NCBI GenBank assembly: GCA_902635515.1
Contig: CACPOD010000002.1
Span: 93,544-157,543 of the forward strand
Source: an uncultured Pelagibacteraceae bacterium
GTDB lineage: Bacteria > Pseudomonadota > Alphaproteobacteria > Pelagibacterales > Pelagibacteraceae
Length of the DNA stretch: 64,000 nucleotides
Direction of reading: 5' to 3'
The position numbers and the translations under genes are program-made. The notes beneath the pieces are model-generated. The model was not told the DNA's origin. It saw only the letters and a program-made list of their open reading frames with translations, and did not search any database. How positions within the stretch are numbered: position 1 is the stretch's first letter; each line of letters starts with the position of its first letter. Shown piece after piece: positions 1 through 8,645 of the stretch.

Positions 1-573
1 TTAAGCCAGGAGGCAGAACAAACTCAATCAGTAAATACAATTACTTTTGATAATGGCGATCTAGTTGGACATAATACGGATATTAGTGGTTTTGATACTG
101 CGATTAAAAAGTTAAATTTTAAAATGAAGGGTAAGAAAGTTTTAATTTTGGGGGCTGGTGGTGTAGTTCCCTCAATAATTTTTGCCTTAAAAAATATGGG
201 TGTTCAAGAGATTATAATTAGCAACAGAACTAGAGAGAAGGCAGAAAATTTGAAAGATTTATTTGATAACCTAAAAATTATAGAATGGGGGAATTTGACA
301 GATTTTCATATGGTAATAAATGCAACAAGTCTTGGTTTAAATAATGAGAGAATAAATTTAGATTTTTCAAGTTTAGGACACGATAAATTATTTTATGATG
401 TAATTTATAATCCACAAGAAACTAGTTTTTTGAAGATGGGAAAACGATTAGGACACAAGACAGAGAATGGAAAAACTATGTTTGTGTATCAGGCGTTAGA
501 GGCATTTAAATTATGGCACAATATAGAACCAAAAGTTAATGCAGACACATTTAAGCTTTTAGATAATGATTAG
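1..573 (+). CDS. aroE: Shikimate dehydrogenase, 3' part (5' end outside window)
   Basis: Reduces 3-dehydroshikimate to shikimate with NADPH in aromatic amino acid synthesis. The reading frame is open from base 1, so about 190 C-terminal residues are visible and the start lies upstream. Before the first in-window ATG (124) the frame already encodes the family motif GHNTDISGF. The NADP-binding glycine motif GAGGVV follows, then SNRTREKA, a typical NADPH 2'-phosphate recognition region. The conserved MFVYQALEAF segment lies near the C-terminus. The stop overlaps the start of coaE by 8 bases, so the two are probably co-transcribed. Identification is secure; only the 5' end is unknown. Confidence 0.93.
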   Translation, partial: LSQEAEQTQSVNTITFDNGDLVGHNTDISGFDTAIKKLNFKMKGKKVLILGAGGVVPSIIFALKNMGVQEIIISNRTREKAENLKDLFDNLKIIEWGNLTDFHMVINATSLGLNNERINLDFSSLGHDKLFYDVIYNPQETSFLKMGKRLGHKTENGKTMFVYQALEAFKLWHNIEPKVNADTFKLLDND

Positions 574-1135
574 AATTGGAATTTTAGGAGGTATAGGTTC
601 AGGAAAAAGCTATGTCGCTAAAAACTTTGGATATCCAGTGTTTAATGCGGATTACGAAGTCTCAAAACTTTATAAAAAAGATAAAAAAATTTTTATTAAA
701 TTAAATAAAATATTACCAAAATATATTCATTCATTTCCAATAAATAAAAACGAAATCACTAACGCTATTTTAAGTAATAAAAACAATTTAAAAAAAATAG
801 TTACAATTGTTCACAAAGAAATTAGAAAAAAAATGAAACTATTTTTAAATAAAAATAGAAATAGAAAAGCTATTGTACTTGATATTCCTTTATTGTTAGA
901 AAATAAACTATATCGCAAAAATGATTTACTAATTTTTATAGAATCAAGAAAAAAAGATATTGAAAAAAAATTAAAGAAAAGACCTGGCTATAACAGAAAA
1001 TTAATCAATAAATTTAAAAAATTACAATTTTCAGCTCAATATAAAAAAAAAAGATCACATTTCATAATAAAAAACAATTTTACAAAAAAATCGATTAATA
1101 TAGCTATAAAAAATATTTTAAATAAAATTTTATAG
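566..1135 (+). CDS. coaE: Dephospho-CoA kinase
   Basis: Catalyses the last step of coenzyme A synthesis, phosphorylating the ribose 3'-OH of dephospho-CoA. The protein has 189 residues, close to the usual 200. The N-terminal P-loop GGIGSGKS is at about residues 8-15, followed by FGYPVFNADYEVSKL, where the Asp matches the conserved catalytic residue. VLDIPLLLENKLY is the conserved PLLxE region. The C-terminal half is very Lys- and Asn-rich, as expected at this base composition. The start overlaps the end of aroE and dnaQ follows with no gap. The aroE-coaE-dnaQ order is common in alphaproteobacteria. Confidence 0.95.
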   Translation: MIRIGILGGIGSGKSYVAKNFGYPVFNADYEVSKLYKKDKKIFIKLNKILPKYIHSFPINKNEITNAILSNKNNLKKIVTIVHKEIRKKMKLFLNKNRNRKAIVLDIPLLLENKLYRKNDLLIFIESRKKDIEKKLKKRPGYNRKLINKFKKLQFSAQYKKKRSHFIIKNNFTKKSINIAIKNILNKIL

Positions 1136-1798
1136 ATGAAAGAAATAGTTTTAGATACAGAAACTACAGGCATCTCAGTTAAAGAAGGACACAGAATTGT
1201 TGAAATAGGATGTATTGAATTGGATAACCTGATACCAACAAAAAATAAATTTCATTGCTATTTAAATCCTGAAAGAAAAGTTTCCGAAAAAGCTTTTGAG
1301 GTTCATGGTTATTCTGATGAATTTTTATCAAAACATAAAAAATTTAAAGAAATTCAAGAGGATTTTTTAAATTTTATTGAAAATAAAAGATTAATTATAC
1401 ACAACGCAGAATTCGACATTTCACATTTAAACAACGAATTAATGATTAATGGAAAAGATAAAATTAAAAATGAAATAATTGATACTTTAAATATAGCAAG
1501 AGATAAATATCCAGGGTCTCCAGTTAGTTTGGATGCACTTTGTAAGAGGTATAGAATTGATAATTCAAGAAGAAAACATCATACAGCCCTAATTGACTGC
1601 GATCTCCTAGCAAAAGTCTATATTAATTTAATTGATCAAAAAGAACCAACATTCATTTTTAAAAATGAAGATACAGCTAGAACTAAAAATATATTTTCAA
1701 AAGAAAATTATTTTAAAAAAATTATATTACCTTCAGAGAATGAAATTAAAAATCATAGAGATTATTTAGCAAAGAATTTGAAAAAAAATTTTTTTTAA
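1136..1798 (+). CDS. dnaQ: DNA polymerase III epsilon subunit (3'-5' exonuclease)
   Basis: Proofreading exonuclease of the replicative polymerase. DEDD-type motifs are visible: Exo I VLDTETTG at residues 5-12, Exo II HNAEFDISHLN near residue 90, and Exo III with HHTALIDCDLLAKVY, which carries the catalytic His and Asp. The protein has 220 residues, typical for alphaproteobacteria. The ATG directly follows the coaE stop. The C-terminal tail after about residue 175 would be the polymerase-binding segment. The TAA stop overlaps the convergent secB stop. Confidence 0.94.
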   Translation: MKEIVLDTETTGISVKEGHRIVEIGCIELDNLIPTKNKFHCYLNPERKVSEKAFEVHGYSDEFLSKHKKFKEIQEDFLNFIENKRLIIHNAEFDISHLNNELMINGKDKIKNEIIDTLNIARDKYPGSPVSLDALCKRYRIDNSRRKHHTALIDCDLLAKVYINLIDQKEPTFIFKNEDTARTKNIFSKENYFKKIILPSENEIKNHRDYLAKNLKKNFF

Positions 1799-2223
1799 TT
1801 TTGCTTTTTATTATATAAGTCTTCAAAATTTACTTTTTTCTCAAATTGTACTTGTGTGAAACCAGAGTTATGTAATAGACTTAAAAAAGATTTCTCTAAA
1901 AATGGATAAATTTCATTTTGTACATCGCAAAGTATAATTTTTTCTAATTCTTTTTTATCTATGACTTTTTCATCTATTTTCACTATTGTTACATTTGTCA
2001 TTTCAAAATAGGATTTTTTTTTATTTTCTTTACTATCTCTAAATTTAAAAATTGTATCGATTTCAACATGTTTGTTTTTCAGAGCCTTTGAAGTTATGTC
2101 AATTACTAGTTGATAATTTGATATTTGATTTTTTACAAAAAAATAGGTCTCTACATTTGCAGTTTCGCTTGAAACATCTCTTAAAAACTGCGTAACAATT
2201 TTATAGTTTTTTGTCATTTTCAT
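1795..2223 (-). CDS. secB: Protein-export chaperone SecB
   Basis: Tetrameric cytosolic chaperone that keeps precursors unfolded and hands them to SecA. The 142-residue length is normal. The conserved segment QFLRDVSSETANVE is near the N-terminus, and VQNEIYPFLEKSFLSLLHNSGF matches the C-terminal helical region. A second ATG two codons downstream of the chosen start is equally possible. The start overlaps the end of the FxsA gene by 23 bases, indicating one transcript from the FxsA side. The 3' end overlaps dnaQ tail to tail. Confidence 0.9.
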   Translation of the reverse strand: MKMTKNYKIVTQFLRDVSSETANVETYFFVKNQISNYQLVIDITSKALKNKHVEIDTIFKFRDSKENKKKSYFEMTNVTIVKIDEKVIDKKELEKIILCDVQNEIYPFLEKSFLSLLHNSGFTQVQFEKKVNFEDLYNKKQN

Positions 2224-2629
2224 CCTCTATATCCTCAAACTCACCATCTATAAAATTGTTTTTTGGTTTAACAATTTTGTTGTCAAACTTTTTAGAAATT
2301 TTTTTAAATAAAAATTTTCTAGTTATTGGGAAAATTAACAAAAATCCCATGAGATCTGTTAAAAATCCTGGAATGATTAGTAACAAAGCAGCAAAAGCAA
2401 TCCCTGCCCCAGATAAAATCTCATAGCCCATAGGCTCACCTTTGCTTAATTGGATAAAACCTGATTTAAGTGTTTTAAGTCCTTCATATTTTGCGTAATA
2501 AACACCAATTATAGCAGTTGAGAAGATCAATAATATAGTAGTAAAAGCACCAATCTTCGAACCAATACTAATAAAAAGATAAATCTCAATTATAGTTAAG
2601 CCAATTATGTATATTAATATTGTGCCCAT
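2201..2629 (-). CDS. fxsA: FxsA family membrane protein
   Basis: Small inner-membrane protein of the FxsA family; in E. coli its overexpression relieves phage T7 exclusion, and its normal role is unknown. The 142 residues contain three or four hydrophobic segments (about 3-25, 27-45, 75-100). The segment IPGFLTDLMGFLLIFPITR is the family hallmark. The C-terminus is a charged cytoplasmic tail rich in Lys, Asp and Glu. It is transcribed ahead of secB and divergent from the Tim44-like gene, a linkage often seen in alphaproteobacteria. Confidence 0.88.
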   Translation of the reverse strand: MGTILIYIIGLTIIEIYLFISIGSKIGAFTTILLIFSTAIIGVYYAKYEGLKTLKSGFIQLSKGEPMGYEILSGAGIAFAALLLIIPGFLTDLMGFLLIFPITRKFLFKKISKKFDNKIVKPKNNFIDGEFEDIEDENDKKL

Positions 2630-2687
2630 TTGTCTTTAATCTAAATTGCCAGTTGAAATTAATCAACATAGTAATTACTATCAGGTA

Positions 2688-3284
2688 ATGAATTATAGTT
2701 TCGAATACATTGATATCATTTTGCTTGCAATGATAGCTGGTTTTATTTTTCTAAGGTTAAGAGGAATATTAGGTAAAAGAACAGGATTTGAGGGAAAAGC
2801 ACCTCCACAATTCCAAGAAGTGTTAAACAAAGTTAAAACTAATAAAAAGAGAGAAACAAAAGAGAATTTTGATGAAAATGCTCAAAATGAATTTTTAAAA
2901 GGAGCAAAAATTGCTTACGAAACTATAATCACAGATTTTAGTGATAATGATAATAAAATTACGAAGAGCAGAACTCTTCTTAATAATCAAATATTTGAAC
3001 AGTTTAATAAGGCTTTGAAAGAGAGAATTAAAAGAGGTCATGAAGCTGAAATTACTTTTATCGGGGTAAATTCTGCAAAAATAAAAGAACATAAAAAAAT
3101 TGGGAACGTACTTAATGTTACAGTAGATTTTATAGCTGAAGTAATTACGTGTATTAGAGATAATGAGAAAAAAATTGTTTCTGGAGATCCTGAAAAAATT
3201 AAAAAAATTTATGATACTTGGGTATTTTCAAGAGACACAACATCCGTAAATCCTAACTGGCAGCTAGTAAATATTTTAACTTAA
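2688..3284 (+). CDS. Tim44-like domain protein
   Basis: Bacterial relative of mitochondrial Tim44, membrane-anchored with a soluble C-terminal domain. I chose the ATG at 2688 (198 residues) over an upstream TTG at 2646 because the protein then begins a few residues before the membrane helix IDIILLAMIAGFIFLRLRG. That helix is followed by ILGKRTG, the usual start of this family. A charged linker (about 50-70) precedes the Tim44-like region with FLKGAKIAYE and the C-terminal DTWVFSRDTTSVNPNWQLV. It is divergent from FxsA/SecB, which suggests an envelope or protein-transport role. Function is inferred from the family. Confidence 0.88.
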   Translation: MNYSFEYIDIILLAMIAGFIFLRLRGILGKRTGFEGKAPPQFQEVLNKVKTNKKRETKENFDENAQNEFLKGAKIAYETIITDFSDNDNKITKSRTLLNNQIFEQFNKALKERIKRGHEAEITFIGVNSAKIKEHKKIGNVLNVTVDFIAEVITCIRDNEKKIVSGDPEKIKKIYDTWVFSRDTTSVNPNWQLVNILT

Positions 3285-3698
3285 TTGAACAATCAAATAT
3301 CAGATAAAGATAAAAAAGATTGGCAAAATTTTTTATCTAAAAAGGAAAAGTTACCAGATAAAGATAATTCTCACTTTAAAGATAAAGTTATCAAAACATC
3401 AGAAATTGATTTGCATGGATTTACTTTAGATGAAGCAAACAAAATAGTAGAGAGATTTATTAACAAAAGTTATGATGAAGGAATAAGTAAAATTAGAATA
3501 GTAACTGGAAAAGGTCTTCACTCGGATAATGAAAAAAATCCATATATTTCAAAAGATTTGAGTATATTAAAACATTCAGTTCCAGAATATATCAAAAAAA
3601 ATAATGAGTTAATGAAATTGATAATTGAATTTAAAGAAGCATCAAGTCATGATGGAGGAGAGGGCGCTTTCTATATACATTTGAAAAAAAATAAATGA
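3285..3698 (+). CDS. Smr-domain protein
   Basis: Small MutS-related (Smr) domain protein, 137 residues; stand-alone Smr proteins are usually nucleases acting on DNA or RNA. The domain signature is IDLHGFTLDEANKIV followed by KIRIVTGKGLHS, matching the conserved LDLHG and TGKG motifs. The N-terminal 35 residues are charged and probably flexible. The likely start is TTG at 3285, directly after the Tim44-like stop. The end overlaps the first sulfotransferase by 4 bases (ATGA), so all three genes may share a transcript. Confidence 0.85.
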   Translation: MNNQISDKDKKDWQNFLSKKEKLPDKDNSHFKDKVIKTSEIDLHGFTLDEANKIVERFINKSYDEGISKIRIVTGKGLHSDNEKNPYISKDLSILKHSVPEYIKKNNELMKLIIEFKEASSHDGGEGAFYIHLKKNK

Positions 3699-4534
3699 TT
3701 GTCTGGTTAGCTTCATATCCCAAAAGTGGTAATACACTTTTACGTTCAATTCTATCTTCTTATTTTTTTTCTAATGACGGAAAGTTTAATTTTGAAAATT
3801 TATATCAAATTACTCAATTTCCACTTTTAGAGCATTTTACTTCAATTGATGTGGACCTTAATGAGGATAAAGCAATTTTTAAAAATTCTATTAATGCTCA
3901 AAACTTTATCAATAATAAAAAAGGAAAAGTAAAATTCTTTAAAACTCACAGCTCCTTTTCTAAAATCGATGGTTATAATTTTACAGATTTGCAAAACACT
4001 CTTGGAGTAATTTACATTGTACGTGATCCAAGAAATATAGTTAATTCATTAGCTCATCACTATAATTTCAGCTTAGACGAAGCAACTAACACAATGATTG
4101 ATAAAAAAAAGTTTATGTCAAGAACAGATAAAAATGCTGAGGTCTTTGCAGGATCCTGGAACTTTAATTACAATTCATGGAAAAATTTAGAGCGAAATAA
4201 AAAATATTTTTTAATTAAATATGAAGATTTAATAAAAAATAAAAAATCAATAATTTTAAAGGTTTTTAAATTTTTAAATTCTTTAGGGATGAAATTGGAT
4301 ATTGATATGATTAAATTAAATAAAGTGATTAAAACAACTGAGTTTGAAAAAATGAAAGCTAAGGAGCAAAAAGAAACATTTACCGAAGCAATGATTGATG
4401 AAAAAACAGGTAAAAGAAAAATTTTTTTTAATCTTGGTCCTAAAAATGATTGGAGAACAAATTTAGATAAAAAAAATAAAGAAAAAATTGAAAAGGCTTT
4501 TTCTAAAGAAATGGAAGAGCTTGGGTATCTATAA
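3695..4534 (+). CDS. Sulfotransferase-domain protein, copy 1
   Basis: Predicted PAPS-dependent sulfotransferase of 279 residues. The 5'-phosphosulfate-binding loop ASYPKSGNT lies at residues 6-14 and the 3'-phosphate-binding motif IYIVRDPRNIVNSLAHH at about 107-123. LIKYEDLIKN is the usual structural motif, and the C-terminal LGPKNDWRTNL resembles the conserved G-x-W region that closes over the cofactor. No signal peptide is visible. The acceptor could be a carbohydrate, lipid or small molecule; the sequence does not say. It is followed by a clear paralogue, which indicates tandem duplication. Confidence 0.85.
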   Translation: MIVWLASYPKSGNTLLRSILSSYFFSNDGKFNFENLYQITQFPLLEHFTSIDVDLNEDKAIFKNSINAQNFINNKKGKVKFFKTHSSFSKIDGYNFTDLQNTLGVIYIVRDPRNIVNSLAHHYNFSLDEATNTMIDKKKFMSRTDKNAEVFAGSWNFNYNSWKNLERNKKYFLIKYEDLIKNKKSIILKVFKFLNSLGMKLDIDMIKLNKVIKTTEFEKMKAKEQKETFTEAMIDEKTGKRKIFFNLGPKNDWRTNLDKKNKEKIEKAFSKEMEELGYL

Positions 4535-4595
4535 ATTTTTATTTGAATAAAATAATTACCTAGATTATTTAAATTACAATGGTCTATATAATAAA

Positions 4596-5438
4596 ATGAT
4601 TATTTGGTTAGCATCTTATCCAAAGAGCGGGAATACTTTTTTGCGCTCAATTTTAGGTACTTATTTTTTTAGTAAGGATGGAAATTTTAACTTTGATCAA
4701 GTTTATAAAATAGCTCAATTTCCGTCTTTGTTTCATTTTAATCAGATGAATATAGATATTAATAACATCGAACAAACTATGGGTAGTTATATAAAGGTTC
4801 AAAGTAATTTAAATTTAAAAAATAAATCAAAAAAATTTTTTAAGACCCATAGTGCTTTTTTTGATAACCAAAGTAATAATTCAATTTTTAGCAATTTAGA
4901 AAACTCATTATGTGCAATTTATATTGTAAGAGATCCAAGAAATGTTGTTACATCATATGCTCATCATTATTCCATAACAGTTGATGAGGCATTTAATCAA
5001 ATTTCAGATAAAGAATTATTTTTAAAAAAGACCAACCTTCATCCTGATGTGTTTATTTCATCTTGGAGTTTAAATTATCTATCTTGGAAAAAAGCAAATA
5101 TTCCTCTTTTATTAATTAAGTATGAGGATTTAATTAAAAATACCAAAGAAAAACTAATTGAAGTTTTTAATTTTTTCCAGACACTTGGAATGAGTAAGAG
5201 TTTATATGATGAAAAAAAATTAGATAACGTTATAAAATCAACTCAGTTTAAAAACATGCAAAAGCTTGAAAAAGAAATTGGTTTTGATGAGTCTGTAATG
5301 GATAAAAAAACAAATAAAAAAATACCTTTTTTTAATCTTGGACCGTCAAATGATTGGAGAAATAAACTAGATCCTAATTTAGCGAATAAAATAGAAAAAG
5401 CTTTTTCTAAAGAAATGGAAGAGTTAGGATATTTATAA
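4596..5438 (+). CDS. Sulfotransferase-domain protein, copy 2
   Basis: Second member of the tandem pair, 280 residues. It shares the motif order of copy 1: ASYPKSGNT (6-14), IYIVRDPRNVVTSYAHHY, LIKYEDLIKN, FNLGPSNDWRN. Both end in the same KAFSKEMEELGYL, while the middle regions differ. It is separated from copy 1 by 61 AT-rich bases, so it may have its own promoter. It converges on hslU with only six bases between the stops. The divergence between copies suggests different acceptors rather than simple gene dosage. Confidence 0.85.
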   Translation: MIIWLASYPKSGNTFLRSILGTYFFSKDGNFNFDQVYKIAQFPSLFHFNQMNIDINNIEQTMGSYIKVQSNLNLKNKSKKFFKTHSAFFDNQSNNSIFSNLENSLCAIYIVRDPRNVVTSYAHHYSITVDEAFNQISDKELFLKKTNLHPDVFISSWSLNYLSWKKANIPLLLIKYEDLIKNTKEKLIEVFNFFQTLGMSKSLYDEKKLDNVIKSTQFKNMQKLEKEIGFDESVMDKKTNKKIPFFNLGPSNDWRNKLDPNLANKIEKAFSKEMEELGYL

Positions 5439-5444
5439 AAAGTA

Positions 5445-6818
5445 TTAAAGAATAAATTTAGAAAGATCAGTATCTTTGATGAGAGAATCTAAATTTTTAT
5501 CAATGTAAGCTTTATCAATTATTATTTTTTCCCCAGATCTATCAGTAGCTGTAAAACTAATTTCATCTAATATTTTTTCGATTATCGTGTGCAATCTTCT
5601 AGCACCAATATTTTCAACAGTGGTGTTAACTTCTGAAGCAATATTTGCAATTGCATCTATTCCTTCATCAGAAAACTCAAGGTCAACATTTTCTGTTTTT
5701 AACAAAGCAACATATTGTTTAATTAAACTAAAATCAGGTTCCCTTAAAATTCTCTTGAAATCATCACTTGTTAATGCTTCTAGTTCAACCCTTATAGGCA
5801 ATCTTCCTTGCAACTCAGGAAGTAAATCAGATGGTTTTGCTAATTGAAATGCACCTGAGGCTATAAACAAAATATGATCTGTTTTAATTGGGCCGTGTTT
5901 TGTATTAACTGTTGTTCCCTCTATCAAAGGTAATAAATCTCTTTGAACTCCTTCTCTTGATACATCACCTCCAACTCTATCTGTTCTAGCTGATATCTTA
6001 TCAATTTCATCTAAGAACACTATTCCATTGTTTTCGGTAGAAAGTTTCGCTGCTTTAACAATTTTATCTTGTTCAATTAATTTATCTGATTCATCATTTA
6101 TCAAAATTTCATGGGACTCTTTCACGGACATTTTTTTCTTTTTTTCTTTGTTCCCCATAGATTTACCGATCATTTCACCAATATTGATCATTCCTACATT
6201 TGCACCTGGCATTCCTGGAATTTCAAAAGAGGCTCCACCTGAACCAGTATCACTTACTGCTATTTCAATTTCATTATCATCTAGATCACCATTTCTTAAT
6301 CTTTTTCTAAAACTTTCTCTTGTTGCTAAACTTGCTTTTTTTCCAACTAAAGCATCTAACACTTTTTCTTCTGCAGCTTTTTGAGCCTGAGCAAAAACTT
6401 CTTTTCTTTTTTTTACCTTTTCCATTGAGATTGCAATCTCAATCAAATCTCTAACGATTTGCTCCACGTCTCTTCCCACATAACCAACTTCTGTAAACCT
6501 TGTAGCTTCTACTTTTACGAATGGAGCCTCTGCTAATTTTGATAATCTCCTTGAAATTTCTGTTTTACCAACTCCTGTTGGCCCAATCATTAAAATATTT
6601 TTTGGCAAAACTTCATTTTTCATTTCACCCTTAAGAGCTTGTCTTCTCCATCTATTTCTTAATGCAACAGCAACAGCTCTTTTGGCTTTATTTTGACCTA
6701 CAACAAATCTATCTAATTCTGAAACTATTTCTCTTGGAGATAGTGAACTTACCAAAGAACTCTCCTCTTTTTGACTTTTATCCTTTGGATGTAGTTGTGT
6801 TACGTTTGATTTATCCAT
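5445..6818 (-). CDS. hslU: HslU, ATPase subunit of the HslVU protease
   Basis: AAA+ unfoldase that feeds substrates to HslV. The protein has 457 residues; the usual start motif [16 protein letters not shown] begins at residue 27, so there is a short N-terminal extension relative to E. coli. The Walker A motif GPTGVGKT is at 79-86 and Walker B is [11 protein letters not shown]. The region after the first third carries the intermediate domain insertion, with a Gly/Met-rich loop ([17 protein letters not shown]). The C-terminal sensor 2 region contains GARRLH, and the conserved C-terminal tail DLSKFIL docks into HslV. It lies directly downstream of hslV. Confidence 0.96.
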   Translation of the reverse strand: MDKSNVTQLHPKDKSQKEESSLVSSLSPREIVSELDRFVVGQNKAKRAVAVALRNRWRRQALKGEMKNEVLPKNILMIGPTGVGKTEISRRLSKLAEAPFVKVEATRFTEVGYVGRDVEQIVRDLIEIAISMEKVKKRKEVFAQAQKAAEEKVLDALVGKKASLATRESFRKRLRNGDLDDNEIEIAVSDTGSGGASFEIPGMPGANVGMINIGEMIGKSMGNKEKKKKMSVKESHEILINDESDKLIEQDKIVKAAKLSTENNGIVFLDEIDKISARTDRVGGDVSREGVQRDLLPLIEGTTVNTKHGPIKTDHILFIASGAFQLAKPSDLLPELQGRLPIRVELEALTSDDFKRILREPDFSLIKQYVALLKTENVDLEFSDEGIDAIANIASEVNTTVENIGARRLHTIIEKILDEISFTATDRSGEKIIIDKAYIDKNLDSLIKDTDLSKFIL

Positions 6819-7334
6819 TTAAATTTTTTCAATTTTAACATTATCATTTGTAAAAACACAGATGTCAGCCGCAACTTTAATTGCTTTTTTTGCCACTTCT
6901 TCAGCTGACATGCCGCCTTCCATTAAAACTTTTCCTGCAGCAAGAGCGTAATTTCCACCCGAACCTATTCCAATTACATCTCCTTCAGGCTCTAGGACGT
7001 CACCAGTTCCAGAAATTATATAGCTATTGTTTTTATCTCCAACAGCCATAAGGGCCTCTAATCTTCTTAAATATTTATCTGTTCTCCAATCTTTTGCTAG
7101 CTCAACAGCGGCTCTTGATAAGTTGCCTGCATGTTTTTCTAATTTTCCCTCTAATCTTTCAAATAGAGTTAATGCATCTGCAGTTGATCCTGCAAATCCT
7201 GCTACCACATCTCTTTTTTCAATTTTTCTAACTTTTGAAGCAGTGCTTTTAACAACTGTATTTCCCATACTTACTTGTCCATCACCAGCAACGACTACTT
7301 CATTGTTTTTTCTAACTAGTACAATTGTTGTCAT
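6819..7334 (-). CDS. hslV: HslV, peptidase subunit of the HslVU protease
   Basis: N-terminal nucleophile hydrolase of the proteasome beta-subunit fold, 171 residues. After removal of Met1 the catalytic Thr is exposed (MTTIVLVRK). [13 protein letters not shown] and the [17 protein letters not shown] region are family hallmarks, and [15 protein letters not shown] is the conserved Gly-rich segment. The hslV stop directly abuts the hslU start, so they form an operon. A CTTGAA / CCATTTA pair just upstream resembles a sigma-32 promoter and is listed separately. Confidence 0.96.
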   Translation of the reverse strand: MTTIVLVRKNNEVVVAGDGQVSMGNTVVKSTASKVRKIEKRDVVAGFAGSTADALTLFERLEGKLEKHAGNLSRAAVELAKDWRTDKYLRRLEALMAVGDKNNSYIISGTGDVLEPEGDVIGIGSGGNYALAAGKVLMEGGMSAEEVAKKAIKVAADICVFTNDNVKIEKI

Positions 7335-7340
7335 ACTTGA

Positions 7341-7369
7341 TAAATGGTAACTATTTTTAATACTTCAAG
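7341..7369 (-). promoter_or_regulatory. Possible heat-shock (sigma-32 type) promoter for hslVU
   Basis: Read on the minus strand, CTTGAA (7369-7364) is followed after 16 bases by CCATTTA (7347-7341). This resembles the sigma-32 pattern CTTGAA ... CCCCATnT. The -10-like element ends only seven bases before the hslV ATG, so the transcript would have almost no leader. hslVU is a classic heat-shock operon, which fits, but the -10 match is partial. Confidence 0.35.
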
Positions 7370-7423
7370 TGTGTAGACTGATATTGATATAGTGGGATTA
7401 TGTATGTATACCATTAAAAATAT

Positions 7424-8014
7424 ATGGCTAGAAAAGGAAAAGTATCTCGAAAAACAAAAGAAACTAGCATCAATGTTGAAGTAAATATTGATGGCAAGGG
7501 TAAGTACCAAATTGACACTGGCATAGGTTTTCTAGATCACATGCTTGAACAATTATCAAAGCATTCTTTAATTGATTTAAAAGTTAGAGCAAAGGGGGAT
7601 ACTCATATTGATCTTCATCACACAACAGAGGACACTGGTATCGCTATAGGTGAGGCTTTAAAAAAAGCTGCAAAAAAATTTGTAGGAATAAAAAGATATG
7701 CGCACACAGTTATTCCAATGGATGAAACATTAACTAGAGTTGCAATAGATGTTTCAAACAGACCTTATTTAATTTGGAAAGTAAAATTAAAAGTTGAGAA
7801 ACTTGGTGAGATGGACACAGAATTATTTAAAGAATGGTTCCAAGCATTTTCTCAATCAGCTGGCATCACAATGCATGTTGAAAATATTTATGGTGATAAT
7901 AGTCACCATATAATCGAGTCTTGTTATAAAGCATTGGCAAGATCATTAAGAGCTGCACTAGAGATGGATCCAAGAAATAAAAAGAGCATTCCATCTACTA
8001 AAGGTTCATTATAA
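7424..8014 (+). CDS. hisB: Imidazoleglycerol-phosphate dehydratase
   Basis: Sixth step of histidine synthesis: dehydration of imidazole glycerol phosphate. The protein has 196 residues and is monofunctional, without the HisB phosphatase domain of E. coli. The manganese-binding motifs are [25 protein letters not shown] and [19 protein letters not shown]. It is the first gene of a tight his cluster (hisB-hisH-hisA-hisF-hisE) and is divergent from hslVU. The 89-base gap between the two would carry both promoters. Confidence 0.96.
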   Translation: MARKGKVSRKTKETSINVEVNIDGKGKYQIDTGIGFLDHMLEQLSKHSLIDLKVRAKGDTHIDLHHTTEDTGIAIGEALKKAAKKFVGIKRYAHTVIPMDETLTRVAIDVSNRPYLIWKVKLKVEKLGEMDTELFKEWFQAFSQSAGITMHVENIYGDNSHHIIESCYKALARSLRAALEMDPRNKKSIPSTKGSL

Positions 8015-8018
8015 GTTA

Positions 8019-8645
8019 ATGAACGTCACAATAGTTGATTATAATTCGGGCAATATAAGCTCGGTGATAAACTCATTTAAGGAAGTTGCTAAAGAGAAAG
8101 TAAATGTCGAAGTAACTTCAGATTTAAATAAAATTAAATCCTCAGATAAAGTTGTTTTACCAGGGCAGGGTTCGTTTAAAAGTTGTGTTGATGCATTAAA
8201 CAATATTAATGGTTTAGTCGATATATTACATGAATTCGCAGTTAATAATAAAAAACCGCTGCTTGGAATTTGTGTTGGATTACAGATGTTCGCAGATATT
8301 GGTTATGAAGAGACAGAAACCAGAGGTCTTGGTTGGATATCAGGTAAAGTATCAAAAATAGATAACCAAAACGGAAAATTTAAACTTCCACATATTGGTT
8401 GGAATGAAATTAATATAACGAAAGACAGTAAAATTTTTAAAGATATTGAAAATAAATCCCATATGTATTTTGTGCACAGTTATGAATTTGTTCCAAAAGA
8501 TAAAAGCGTTATATCAGCAACAACAGATTATTCTTCAAATATTGTTTGTTCTGTTGAAAAGGAAAATATTTTTGGAACCCAATTTCACCCGGAGAAGAGT
8601 GATAAAATTGGACTAAAAATAATTAACAATTTTATAAGTTTATAA
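8019..8645 (+). CDS. hisH: Imidazole glycerol phosphate synthase, glutaminase subunit
   Basis: Class I glutamine amidotransferase that passes ammonia to HisF. It has 208 residues. The nucleophile motif is LLGICVGLQMFA, and the His/Glu of the triad are in GTQFHPEKS near the C-terminus. VDYNSGNISSV at the start and PGQGSFKSC are typical of HisH. It begins five bases after hisB and abuts hisA. Confidence 0.95.
   Translation: MNVTIVDYNSGNISSVINSFKEVAKEKVNVEVTSDLNKIKSSDKVVLPGQGSFKSCVDALNNINGLVDILHEFAVNNKKPLLGICVGLQMFADIGYEETETRGLGWISGKVSKIDNQNGKFKLPHIGWNEINITKDSKIFKDIENKSHMYFVHSYEFVPKDKSVISATTDYSSNIVCSVEKENIFGTQFHPEKSDKIGLKIINNFISL

Noticed and set aside
2646..2687. TTG start of the Tim44-like gene
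   Set aside because: The family begins just before its membrane helix, which matches the ATG at 2688.
6028..6384. 118-codon open frame on the plus strand
   Set aside because: It is antisense to the intermediate-domain region of hslU and has the Phe/Ser/Leu-rich composition of a mirrored gene.
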